Shown piece by piece: positions 1 through 7,747 of a stretch of 64,000 nucleotides of DNA. Each line of letters starts with the position of its first letter. Position 1 is the first letter of the stretch. A program made the translations under genes and the position numbers. Where the stretch lies: contig CAZVHP010000011.1 of assembly GCA_964627305.1 (NCBI GenBank), forward strand, positions 1 to 64,000, read 5' to 3'. The notes beneath the pieces were generated by a model that worked only from the letters and a program-made list of their open reading frames with translations, ran no database searches and was not told the DNA's origin. Source of the stretch: WJKG01 sp964627305 (GTDB lineage Bacteria; Zixibacteria; MSB-5A5; GN15; FEB-12).

Positions 1-258
1 ACCGAAAAGGACGCTGCTTGAAAAATCAATTTACACAACTCTTGACATGAACTCCTTTCACATTTGATTTCCAGCCTTATTAACCGTTAGTCGCACCGAA
101 CAGAAAAGCGTTACAGATTTTCAAACGCTGTCTGGATCCGACAACCACCGGTTCGAATTAGCGCTTTTGTGCGCTGAATGCTGGGAAAAGTATGCTGAGA
201 GTGATATTGGGATTTTATCGGCTTGTAACCTATTGTGGAATAATGATTTAGAAAAAAG

Positions 259-333
259 CGGGGTTGACGAGACTCGAACTCGCGGCCTCCTGCGTGACAG
301 GCAGGCGTTCTAACCAAACTGAACTACAACCCC
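259..333 (-). tRNA. tRNA-Asp (GTC)
   Basis: Read on the minus strand this folds as a complete cloverleaf. The acceptor stem GGGGTTG pairs with CAACCCC, the anticodon stem-loop carries GTC (forward positions 296-298), and the T-arm contains GTTCGAGTC. The discriminator base is G, as expected for tRNA-Asp. CCA is not encoded; a run of T follows on the minus strand (forward 252-257), so CCA would be added after transcription. Assignment rests on structure and anticodon. Confidence 0.95.
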
Positions 334-510
334 GACAATCTCTATATCGGCCAACTGCTGACTGTTATTCAGCAGCCGGCGTCCTGTCATATCCATCGGT
401 CCCGTGCCCGGATGCCTCAGGAGTAACCACTTGCCACACCCGGACTTTCCCCACCGCCAATTGTCGATTCTTCCCGTTGACAGCTATCGCCCGTTGTGTA
501 TCTTCCAGTC

Positions 511-1263
511 ATGCCAGTACCAGATGGATTCGTCAGGATAATCAGAAGCGAATTCCCGGACGATCGCCTCACGTTTCAGAAGCGCGTGGCAACCTTCCAT
601 CCCGAAAGCGCCCAGGAAGCAGCTCAGTTGTTCGCCCTGGCCAACAAACATTCCCAGAAGCTGTTTGTCACCGGGTTCGGCAACAATATCGACCCGCGCG
701 GAGAACCATTCCTGAGCATGGTATCTGTGCGCACGGATCGCCTCAATCGTATCGAGGAAGTCAATGAGCAGGACCTGTACATTACGGTCGGCTCCGGTTA
801 CCCTCTCCGGGAAATCAATCATCGTCTCTTCCGCCACAAGCTGGTTTTGGTTCCGGCTCTGTTGCCCTATGTCGGCTCGGTCGGCGGCGCTATCGCCGTC
901 GGTCTGACCGGTGAGCTTCACGAGGTCGCTGTCCCCATGAAGAAGTACCTGCTCAAGGCGACAGTTGTGACTCCCACCGGTGAGGTCATCAGCCCCGGCT
1001 CGGTATGCTTCAAGTCCGTCTCCGGGTATGATGTCGTCAAGCTGTTCCATAACTCATGGGGACTACTGGGACTTATTGTCTCGGCCAGTCTCAGGCTTAT
1101 GCCCGCCACCGGCGTTGAGGATTTCCGGGAGTTCCACCAGTTGGGTATCGACCGCACGGGGCTGCTCGCGGCTCTCGACGCCAGTGATCTGTCCGATGAC
1201 GCCATCTATGCTCGCAAGATCCGCCGGAAATTCGACCCGAACAGCATCCTGCCCATCGTCTGA
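511..1263 (+). CDS. FAD-binding PCMH-type oxidoreductase (GlcE-like, single domain)
   Basis: About 250 residues that match the PCMH FAD-binding fold of glycolate oxidase and vanillyl-alcohol oxidase relatives. Visible landmarks are a GFGNNIDPRG turn in the place of the usual GGGT-N loop, VGSGYPLREIN, VGSVGGAIAVGLTG (the pyrophosphate-binding GxxGG segment) and KSVSGYDVVKLFHNSWGLLG near the end. The C-terminal substrate-binding domain of full-length oxidases is absent, so it resembles GlcE-type subunits that work in a complex. No GlcD or GlcF partner lies next to it. The ATG at 511 was chosen; an in-frame GTG at 496 adds five residues, and neither has a good ribosome binding site. Substrate unknown. 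Confidence 0.75.
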   Translation: MPVPDGFVRIIRSEFPDDRLTFQKRVATFHPESAQEAAQLFALANKHSQKLFVTGFGNNIDPRGEPFLSMVSVRTDRLNRIEEVNEQDLYITVGSGYPLREINHRLFRHKLVLVPALLPYVGSVGGAIAVGLTGELHEVAVPMKKYLLKATVVTPTGEVISPGSVCFKSVSGYDVVKLFHNSWGLLGLIVSASLRLMPATGVEDFREFHQLGIDRTGLLAALDASDLSDDAIYARKIRRKFDPNSILPIV

Positions 1264-1321
1264 ACTACCCCGGCTGCCCCAGCGCCGACATCACTTTTCT
1301 TTACTCCCTGCTCAAATGAGA

Positions 1322-1350
1322 TAGACAAGCCGAATCCTTCTTCTTATCTT
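1322..1350 (+). promoter_or_regulatory. Candidate sigma-70 promoter for the VOC-family gene
   Basis: TAGACA at 1322-1327 and TATCTT at 1345-1350 are separated by 17 bp, giving 5/6 and 4/6 matches to the sigma-70 consensus, about 70 bp before the start at 1419. Sequence match only, moderate strength. Confidence 0.35.
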
Positions 1351-1418
1351 CGCGTATACATAGATGCACAAAGTCTATATTCACTATCTGTAACCATCAT
1401 TGCAAGGAGACTACACCC

Positions 1419-1859
1419 ATGACCAATCGTCCTGCCAAGCCCGAGGGCATGTCCTGGCTGACGCCCATGTTCACTGTCAAAGACATGCAAAATGCACTCG
1501 ACTTCTACGCCCAGGCCTTTGGCTTCGAGAAGACATTCGAAATGGCCGGCGAAGACGGCAACCTGATGCACGCCGAGATGAGATACCGGGGACACGGAAT
1601 GATGTTCGGTCCCGAGTGGCCGCAGTCTACTTCCAAGGCCCCCGCCCATGTCAGCGGCACGACCACCGACATGTACCTGTATACCGACGACATCGAGGCG
1701 GCTTTCAAACGCGCGACCCAGGCCGGAGCCAGGGTGGTGATGGAAATCAAGGACCAGTTCTGGGGAGACCGCACCTTCATGGTTGAGTGTCCGGAGGGCC
1801 ACAAATGGATGTTTGCCCAGAACGTGGCCGACTACGATCCAAACAACGTTCCCGGGTAG
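1419..1859 (+). CDS. VOC-superfamily (glyoxalase/bleomycin resistance, PhnB-like) protein
   Basis: A 146-residue protein of the vicinal-oxygen-chelate fold. It opens with WLTPMFTVKDMQNALDFYAQAFGFEKTFEM, typical of the first beta-alpha-beta module, and closes with the second half ending in WGDRTFMVECPEGHKWMFAQNV, characteristic of PhnB-like members whose second module carries DPdGh/W-type residues. Length is normal for a single-chain, homodimeric VOC enzyme. AAGGAG lies 9 nt before the ATG. Upstream is a candidate promoter and no partner gene sits close by, so it is probably transcribed alone. The substrate cannot be read from sequence; the family includes isomerases, dioxygenases and drug-binding proteins. 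Confidence 0.8.
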   Translation: MTNRPAKPEGMSWLTPMFTVKDMQNALDFYAQAFGFEKTFEMAGEDGNLMHAEMRYRGHGMMFGPEWPQSTSKAPAHVSGTTTDMYLYTDDIEAAFKRATQAGARVVMEIKDQFWGDRTFMVECPEGHKWMFAQNVADYDPNNVPG

Positions 1860-2029
1860 TGCTTCTGCCGATCCTCATGGGACGTCTGTTGCGGGCGGTA
1901 TCACCTGGTACCGCCCGTATGTCTGCTGTACTCCTCGGTGAGAAACCCACAGCCTGAATCTTATGTTGATATCACGACAGGAGAGACTATTTTGGCAGGT
2001 GAATCCGGCCCGACACAAGGAGTCCAAAC

Positions 2030-2410
2030 ATGACAAAAGCACGTCCCGGCTCGGCTGTCGCCGTTCTTGGCGCTTCACCGAAAGAGGATCGCTACTCGTT
2101 CAAGGCCGTCCGCATGCTCAGGGAGCATGGACACACGCCCATTCCCGTGCACCCAAAGGGCCACACGGTCGACGGCGTTCCCGGTGTTACCTCTCTTAGT
2201 GCTATCGAGCAAGCTGTTGACACACTCACCGTCTACGTGAACGATAAGATCTCTTCGGCAGAATTCGACAACATACGCAAGCTCGGTCCCAGGCGAGTCG
2301 TGTTCAATCCCGGTGCCGAAAACCCGGAACTGGCTCAGAGGCTGCGCGATGAAGGGCTTGAGGTCGTGGAGGCCTGTACCCTGGTCATGCTTCGCACTGA
2401 TCAGTTCTGA
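2030..2410 (+). CDS. CoA-binding (YccU/CoA_binding_2-type) protein
   Basis: A 126-residue Rossmann protein. AVAVLGASPKEDRYSFKAV gives the nucleotide-binding GxSxxxxrysf turn, HTPIPVHPKG matches the conserved PV-NP segment, and VVFNPGAENPELAQRL with VVEACTLVMLRTDQF corresponds to the C-terminal part of the CoA-binding fold found alone in YccU-like proteins and fused in succinyl-CoA synthetase alpha. The family binds CoA but has no established catalytic role. AAGGAG stands 8 nt before the ATG. The gene converges with the glycosyltransferase on the other strand, only 15 bp apart, so there is little room for a terminator. Confidence 0.8.
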   Translation: MTKARPGSAVAVLGASPKEDRYSFKAVRMLREHGHTPIPVHPKGHTVDGVPGVTSLSAIEQAVDTLTVYVNDKISSAEFDNIRKLGPRRVVFNPGAENPELAQRLRDEGLEVVEACTLVMLRTDQF

Positions 2411-2425
2411 TGGCCACCGGAACCA

Positions 2426-3634
2426 TCAGCTTTGGCGAGGCCCGGCCGTGACGGCTGACCGAATCATAGCGGCGTATCGCTCTGCCAGCGCCTGCGAAGA
2501 GTAGTTGCTCTTTGCGTACTCATGCCCCGCCCCGGCCAGCCGCTCGCGGTGAGCCTCGTTCTGCAGCAACCGGCAGATCGCCTTGCCCAGGGCGATCTCA
2601 TTATCCGGTGGCACCAGCAGGCCCGTCTTCTCGTGCTTGATGATGTCCACAATGCCCCCTGACCGTGTGCCGATCACCGCCGATCCGCACAGCATAGCCT
2701 CGGATAAAGCCAGACCGAACCCTTCAGCTACCGAATTGAGAACGACCACCGAGGCGCGATTGTACACCTCGCGCAACTTCTCCTGGGCCACCGGAGGGTG
2801 CATGGTGACAGAGCTCGACAGGTTCTTCTCGCCAATCAGTTCCGCAATGCTCTCTCGAAGTGGCCCCGCCCCGTACAAGGCAAGGCGTGCCTCGGGCAGC
2901 GCCTCCACCACCTGTGCAAACGCCCGTATCAGCTGGTCCACCCGTTTCTGCTCCGTATACCGAGTGACGGCCACCACCAGCAGGGGCTGCCGAGAGACTG
3001 TTCGGTCGCGATAGAACACCTCCTCGTTGTGCGGCAGAGGCAGGGTCTCGGCAATCGACACGAGGTGCGGATCAATGCTGAGCATCTGCTCACGCAGGTA
3101 ACTGGAAACGAACGTCCAGCGAGCCAACCGTCGCCCGAATTCACCGAAATAGCGGTAGGGCAGCCCGCCAAGCCGGCTGACAAGACGAACATCGGTGCCG
3201 TGCGACGAGAGCACCATCGGCAGCGCAATCCGCTTTGAGAGCTGCTTCATGACCATACCCGCCGGCATCAGCCAGTGACCGGCAATGATATCCGGCGTGG
3301 CATGTGCCATCGCATCGATCGCGCACTGCCGGAAACGCTGCAGGAAACGACGGAACCTGAGGACCCCGGTTACCGACAGCAGCGCCTTCTGCATGGCGCC
3401 GCCATACGCAAGCGTCTCCTCGGTTTCTCGGCCAGCGTACCGAAAACGGTGGATTATCAGCCCGTCGCGTTCTTCATACTCGGGACTATCCGCATAATGG
3501 GGGGCAACAATGGTCGAGTGAATACCCTGGTCAACCAGTCGCCGCGAGAGCAGATCGATAAACACCCCGGCGTAATCACCGCGGTATCGGGGGAAGTTGT
3601 GCGTCAGGCACAGCAGCCGTATGGGAGCATCCAT
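2426..3634 (-). CDS. Glycosyltransferase family 4 (GT-B fold)
   Basis: 402 residues with a two-Rossmann GT-B layout. The N-terminal acceptor domain starts LLCLTHNFPRYRGDYAGVFI, with a Gly-rich loop after the first strand. The donor domain carries AVTRYTEQKRVDQLIRAF and the E-x7-E type segment AEGFGLALSEAMLCGSAVIG (about 320-340), followed by GGIVDIIKHEKTGLLVPP, all hallmarks of retaining GT4 enzymes that use nucleotide-sugars. No membrane segment is evident, so it is likely cytosolic or peripheral. It is divergent from the squalene/phytoene synthase gene (58 bp between starts), which might suggest modification of an isoprenoid or envelope glycolipid, but that is speculation. Donor and acceptor unknown. 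Confidence 0.85.
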   Translation of the reverse strand: MDAPIRLLCLTHNFPRYRGDYAGVFIDLLSRRLVDQGIHSTIVAPHYADSPEYEERDGLIIHRFRYAGRETEETLAYGGAMQKALLSVTGVLRFRRFLQRFRQCAIDAMAHATPDIIAGHWLMPAGMVMKQLSKRIALPMVLSSHGTDVRLVSRLGGLPYRYFGEFGRRLARWTFVSSYLREQMLSIDPHLVSIAETLPLPHNEEVFYRDRTVSRQPLLVVAVTRYTEQKRVDQLIRAFAQVVEALPEARLALYGAGPLRESIAELIGEKNLSSSVTMHPPVAQEKLREVYNRASVVVLNSVAEGFGLALSEAMLCGSAVIGTRSGGIVDIIKHEKTGLLVPPDNEIALGKAICRLLQNEAHRERLAGAGHEYAKSNYSSQALAERYAAMIRSAVTAGPRQS

Positions 3635-3692
3635 GATCTCCTAAGGTAGAAAAAGAAATCAGGGTGTGAAATAGATTTTTCGCGTCCGGTTC

Positions 3693-4655
3693 ATGTGTTA
3701 TATAGCGGGCAAATCTATGTGCGCACAGCGAGCCCATATTGACTTTCTTGAGGATCTTGATTTCTCGCAGATCCTCACCAATCCCATTCTGGATATCGCC
3801 GCCCGTGTCTGGGAGGAGGACCGCTATGAGGCATTCAAGGTGTGCTACCGCTCCATGCGCGTGGTCGATGACCTTGTAGACAACCTGAAAAGCGGATCAC
3901 GCCCCGCTGACCTCACTGAGGCCCGTGCCGTTCAAGGTATGATACAGGACTGGATACGCTCGCTGCGCGACCGTGATAGCAGTGAACCCTTCATGGCGCA
4001 GTTGCTGGATGCTGTCGACTGCTTCCGCATGCCGATCTGGCCATGGGAGCGACTCGCCCGTGCCATGATTTATGATCTTACCCATGACGGCTTCCCAACC
4101 TTCGTGCAGTTTCTGCGATACACCGAGGGGGCAGCGATCGCCCCGGCCGCCGTATTCATGCACTTGTGCGGCGTAAGTCGCATCAATGCCGACCGTTACA
4201 CTCCGCCGTCGTTTGATGTCAGGGTCGCCGCCCGCCCGTTGGCGGTCTTCTCCTACCTCGTCCATATTATGCGCGACTTCCAAAAAGACCACGGTGAGGG
4301 ACTCAACTACTTCGCCGACAACCTGTTGTCCCTCCATCGCGTGAGTTCCCGCGATCTTGAGCAATCAGCTCAGACCGGCAATCCAACCGAGCCGGTGCGA
4401 GCTTTGCTGCAGACCTATCGCAGCATCGCCGAGTACTATCGGCTGAAGGCCCGGCAGGTGATGGAGCGCATCACACCGTCCCTCGAAGACCGCTATCAGC
4501 TTAGCTGGGAACTGATTTACGAGCTCTATAATCAGATATACCAAAGAGTTACACCAGCCCGGCCGGATTTCGACCTGGCGGCCGTCCAGCCGGAACCGCC
4601 GGCAGTTCAGGCCTGCATAAGACAGACCATCGCCGATTTCAGACACGGAAAGTAA
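3693..4655 (+). CDS. Squalene/phytoene synthase family protein
   Basis: 320 residues of the all-alpha trans-isoprenyl head-to-head synthase family. The first aspartate-rich motif is seen at RSMRVVDDLVDN (D59, D60, D63), and the second at YLVHIMRDFQKDHGEG (D195, D199). These bind the Mg-diphosphates of two FPP or GGPP molecules. Length is close to that of HpnC/HpnD and CrtB relatives. No carotenoid or hopanoid genes lie beside it, so the product (squalene, phytoene or presqualene-PP) is undetermined. Both the ATG at 3693 and an in-frame ATG at 3717 have weak ribosome binding sites; the longer form is given. Confidence 0.85.
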   Translation: MCYIAGKSMCAQRAHIDFLEDLDFSQILTNPILDIAARVWEEDRYEAFKVCYRSMRVVDDLVDNLKSGSRPADLTEARAVQGMIQDWIRSLRDRDSSEPFMAQLLDAVDCFRMPIWPWERLARAMIYDLTHDGFPTFVQFLRYTEGAAIAPAAVFMHLCGVSRINADRYTPPSFDVRVAARPLAVFSYLVHIMRDFQKDHGEGLNYFADNLLSLHRVSSRDLEQSAQTGNPTEPVRALLQTYRSIAEYYRLKARQVMERITPSLEDRYQLSWELIYELYNQIYQRVTPARPDFDLAAVQPEPPAVQACIRQTIADFRHGK

Positions 4656-4778
4656 AAACTTCTCCGGAAGAACCCGTTGCCATATTGGTATCAAATGAGA
4701 AGACGCCTGCCGATAGCGGCCCAGGCCGAATCTCCGGATCTGATGGCTTCATGGTGTATAAGAGATATGGAGGAAACG

Positions 4779-6146
4779 ATGAAACGTTCTGCTATGATAG
4801 TCCTTGTCCTGACGCTTGGCTGGTTGGCCTGCCCCGCCGCACAAGCATCGGATAAGCTTTCGGTCACTGTGTATAACTCCAATCTCGGGGTTGTCAGCGA
4901 AGTCCGCGACATGGAGTTTGACAAAGGCATCAATCGTATCGCCTTTCGCGATGTCCCCTCGCAGATCGATGCTGCCTCGGTTCGCTTTGAGCTTGTCGGC
5001 AAGGCCTCTGATATTGCCATCCTTGAGCAGAACTATGCCTACGATCTGGTGAGTCCGGACGAGCTCTATCGCAAATACCTCGACCACGATATCGAGCTGG
5101 TCGACAAAGAGGGGCGCCTGTTTTCCGGGAAACTGCTGGCCTACAGCACGGGTGCCGTGACCCTGCAGAACGCCAATGGGCAGGTCAAGGTTATCCGCCT
5201 GGAGAATATCACCGAGGTCAACTTCCCGAAACTTCCCGAGGGCCTGATTACTCGTCCCACCCTGTTCTGGCTCTATAAGGCCGCAACCGGCGGCAAGCAT
5301 ACCTGCAATGTCACTTATCAGACCTCCGGGATGAATTGGGAGGCCGAATACGTTGGTTTGCTCAACAAGGACGAAACCCGGCTGAATCTGTCAGGGTGGG
5401 CGTCGATCACCAATAACTCCGGCAAGACATTCACCGATGCCCGGCTCAAACTAATCGCCGGTGATATTCACCGCGCTGTCGATCCCCGCTTTGGGCGCGG
5501 TATGCAGAAGACGCTCGCCATGGAGGCTGACATGGCCGGTGCCGGGTTTCAGGAGAAGGCCTTCTTCGAGTACCACATGTATACGCTGCCAAGAACCGCC
5601 ACTGTGGCCAATCGCGAACAGAAGCAGGTATCCTTGTTTGAGCCAGCCTCAACCAGCGTGAAGAAGCAATACCTGTATCGCCCGGACCGTAATCCCGAAA
5701 ATGTCGCCGTGACGATCATGTTCACAAATTCCGACAAGGACGGTCTGGGGATCCCGCTGCCGGCCGGTCGTGTCCGCCTGTTTAAGGCAGACGACGATGG
5801 TTCCGTGGTGCTGCTCGGTGAGGACCGGATCGGGCACACACCAAAAGATGAAGAGGTAAATCTTCAGGTCGGCAACGCCTTTGACATCATTGCCGAACAC
5901 AAGCTTACTTACCGCCGAAATATCTCCAAGCTGGTACGCGAGGATGTTTATGAAATCGAAATCCGTAATCGCAAGAGCGAAGACGTTTCGGTCAAGGTCG
6001 AAAAGCTCTTGTTTGGCGACTGGCAAGTAGTCGAGTCTGATCTGACATACGAGAAGACAGATGGTAACACGCTCACCTTCCAGGTGCCCGTCGGTGCGTC
6101 GCAAACCACGAGTTTCCGTTTTGTCGTACGCTTCACGTCGCGCTGA
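4779..6146 (+). CDS. Secreted DUF4139-type protein
   Basis: 455 residues from the ATG at 4779, which follows a good GGAGG. It begins with a Sec signal peptide (MKRSAMIVLVLTLGWLACPAAQA). The mature part starts KLSVTVYNSNLGVVSEVRDME and resembles the N-terminal segment of DUF4139 proteins, where an early 'vYnsnlAlV' strand precedes a long beta-rich domain. WEAEYVGLLN and LNLSGWASITNNSGKTFTDA match the conserved 'Y-a-l-d-W-a-i-NnSg--f-da-l-l-aG' section (about 190-230). The C-terminus is beta-rich without a membrane segment. Function of the family is not established. It follows the synthase gene by 123 bp on the same strand and may or may not be co-transcribed. Confidence 0.75.
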   Translation: MKRSAMIVLVLTLGWLACPAAQASDKLSVTVYNSNLGVVSEVRDMEFDKGINRIAFRDVPSQIDAASVRFELVGKASDIAILEQNYAYDLVSPDELYRKYLDHDIELVDKEGRLFSGKLLAYSTGAVTLQNANGQVKVIRLENITEVNFPKLPEGLITRPTLFWLYKAATGGKHTCNVTYQTSGMNWEAEYVGLLNKDETRLNLSGWASITNNSGKTFTDARLKLIAGDIHRAVDPRFGRGMQKTLAMEADMAGAGFQEKAFFEYHMYTLPRTATVANREQKQVSLFEPASTSVKKQYLYRPDRNPENVAVTIMFTNSDKDGLGIPLPAGRVRLFKADDDGSVVLLGEDRIGHTPKDEEVNLQVGNAFDIIAEHKLTYRRNISKLVREDVYEIEIRNRKSEDVSVKVEKLLFGDWQVVESDLTYEKTDGNTLTFQVPVGASQTTSFRFVVRFTSR

Positions 6147-6229
6147 AGACAATGAAGGTTGACAATACCACGTTTTACCGATAGATTCCGGCTCATCGTC
6201 AAGTTGCTGCTGATAACCAGGAGGATGCT

Positions 6230-7627
6230 TTGAAATACTTCAGCAAGTTTGCACTGGTCTGCGTGGCCCTAATGGTACTTGCTGCCTCATTGGCTGACGC
6301 CAAGGGACGGAAACTGCCCATAGGAGCCTACATCAAGTCGGCCAAGATCAGCATTATCTCCGGAGACCTCGATCGCTACCCCGAGGCCTTGGCTATGCTG
6401 GATTCGCTGGCAATGCATTACGGACCTCACGCCGAGGCCTTGTATCTGACCTCTCAGGTGTATGTCGACTATATTGAACAGATGCCCGGCCCGTGGAACA
6501 AGAAGCCCTATGTCGAGAAGATGGTCGCATATATCGATTCACTGCACATGTGCTGTGAGAACACCAAGATCAGCAGGAAACATCGCGACGGTTGCAAGGA
6601 TTACACCACCAAGGCCGACTCCATCCGGGTGAAGTACTGGCGCCAGTACTACAATGACGCGATCGGGCAACTCACCGCCGTCCAGGCGGCTGTCAGTGAT
6701 CTTCAGACAGAAACAGACTCAATCAATATTGAATTCCTGACAAGGACCAAAGAAGCCAAGGCCGACTCCTGTCTGGCCAACCTTGAGCTGGCAATCGCCA
6801 TAACCCCTGAGGACTTCCGCAGCTATATTGCCATGGGCAGTCTGTATGAAGCGGAGGGCGAGTACGCGAAGGCCAACGAGATGCTCAAGCAAGGTTTGGC
6901 GGATTCCACGGCCCGATCGCAGCTGCTGCTCCCGATAGCTTACAACTACATCAGCATGGACGACTACTGCGGGGCCATTCCCTATCTGAAGGAGAAAGTG
7001 GACGCTGCCCCCGAACCGCCAGATGGATCTGACCTGGAAAACATGTACAACCTGACCGTGTGCTACAACAACTGCGGTCTCTACGACTCGGCCTTTGTCT
7101 ACTACAAGGAGATCCTGAAGTGGGCGCCCGAGAACACCACTGTGCTCTCGTCGGTCGGCCGCTATTTCAACCAGCAGGCCCGCTATGCCTCCGACTCTGC
7201 CCGAACGTATCGTGATGCCGGCAAGTCCGCAAAGGCCAGCGAGTGGCAGGAACAGGTGAACGTATATTTTGATTCCTCATCTGTCTACTTCAAAGAGAGT
7301 TTCCGGCTCAATCCAGAGAACCCTACCTACGTTGAGGACTACGCTGTTGTGTGCTACCTTCGCGAGGACTGGGTAGAGGCCGCGAGGGCTTTCCAGCAAC
7401 TGACTCAACTGCAACCAGATATGAAGGACCACTGGGTGTCGCTCGGCGACTGCCGATTGAAAACCAATGAGTTCGACAAGGCCATCATTGCCTATGAAGC
7501 CGCGGCCGAGCTGGACCCTGACGATACGGCCATCTGGGACAACCTGGCACTGCTGTACAAGGAAGTCGGCCAGAATGCGAAGGCCTCGCAGGCCGAGAAG
7601 CGCGCCGAACAACTGCGCCGGAACTGA
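6230..7627 (+). CDS. Secreted TPR-repeat protein
   Basis: 465 residues with an N-terminal signal peptide (cleavage likely after SLADA) followed by helical TPR units. Clear repeats lie around 215-250 (AMGSLYEAEGEYAKANEMLKQG), 285-310, and 385-460, ending with WVSLGDCRLKTNEFDKAIIAYEAAAELDPD. A coiled-coil-like stretch sits near 150-180. It is probably a periplasmic scaffold. The start is a TTG at 6230 placed 5 nt after a strong GGAGG (6220-6224). A two-codon ATG-CTT-TGA overlaps the same site at 6225-6233, which is likely chance. A 14-bp hairpin follows the stop. Partner unknown. Confidence 0.8.
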   Translation: MKYFSKFALVCVALMVLAASLADAKGRKLPIGAYIKSAKISIISGDLDRYPEALAMLDSLAMHYGPHAEALYLTSQVYVDYIEQMPGPWNKKPYVEKMVAYIDSLHMCCENTKISRKHRDGCKDYTTKADSIRVKYWRQYYNDAIGQLTAVQAAVSDLQTETDSINIEFLTRTKEAKADSCLANLELAIAITPEDFRSYIAMGSLYEAEGEYAKANEMLKQGLADSTARSQLLLPIAYNYISMDDYCGAIPYLKEKVDAAPEPPDGSDLENMYNLTVCYNNCGLYDSAFVYYKEILKWAPENTTVLSSVGRYFNQQARYASDSARTYRDAGKSAKASEWQEQVNVYFDSSSVYFKESFRLNPENPTYVEDYAVVCYLREDWVEAARAFQQLTQLQPDMKDHWVSLGDCRLKTNEFDKAIIAYEAAAELDPDDTAIWDNLALLYKEVGQNAKASQAEKRAEQLRRN

Positions 7628-7658
7628 TTGCCTGTTCGGGCAAGAATCGCGATTATTG

Positions 7659-7690
7659 AAAGCGGCAGGTCGTCCTGACCTGCCGCTTTC
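7659..7690. terminator. Perfect 14-bp hairpin between the TPR gene and priA
   Basis: GAAAGCGGCAGGTC (7659-7672), loop GTCCT, then the exact complement GACCTGCCGCTTTC. No U-run follows on either strand, so it may act as a transcript-end stabiliser or weak terminator rather than a classic intrinsic terminator. Confidence 0.5.
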
Positions 7691-7747
7691 CGTTGACCGC
7701 CCCAGGTGTGGCACTGGGTGACCTGAACGCCTGCAAAGGGAGTTGCC

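Noticed and set aside
1..258. Possible gene or promoter at the left edge
   Set aside because: A TTGACA at 42-47 has no acceptable -10 partner, and no frame there is supported. I see nothing else before tRNA-Asp.
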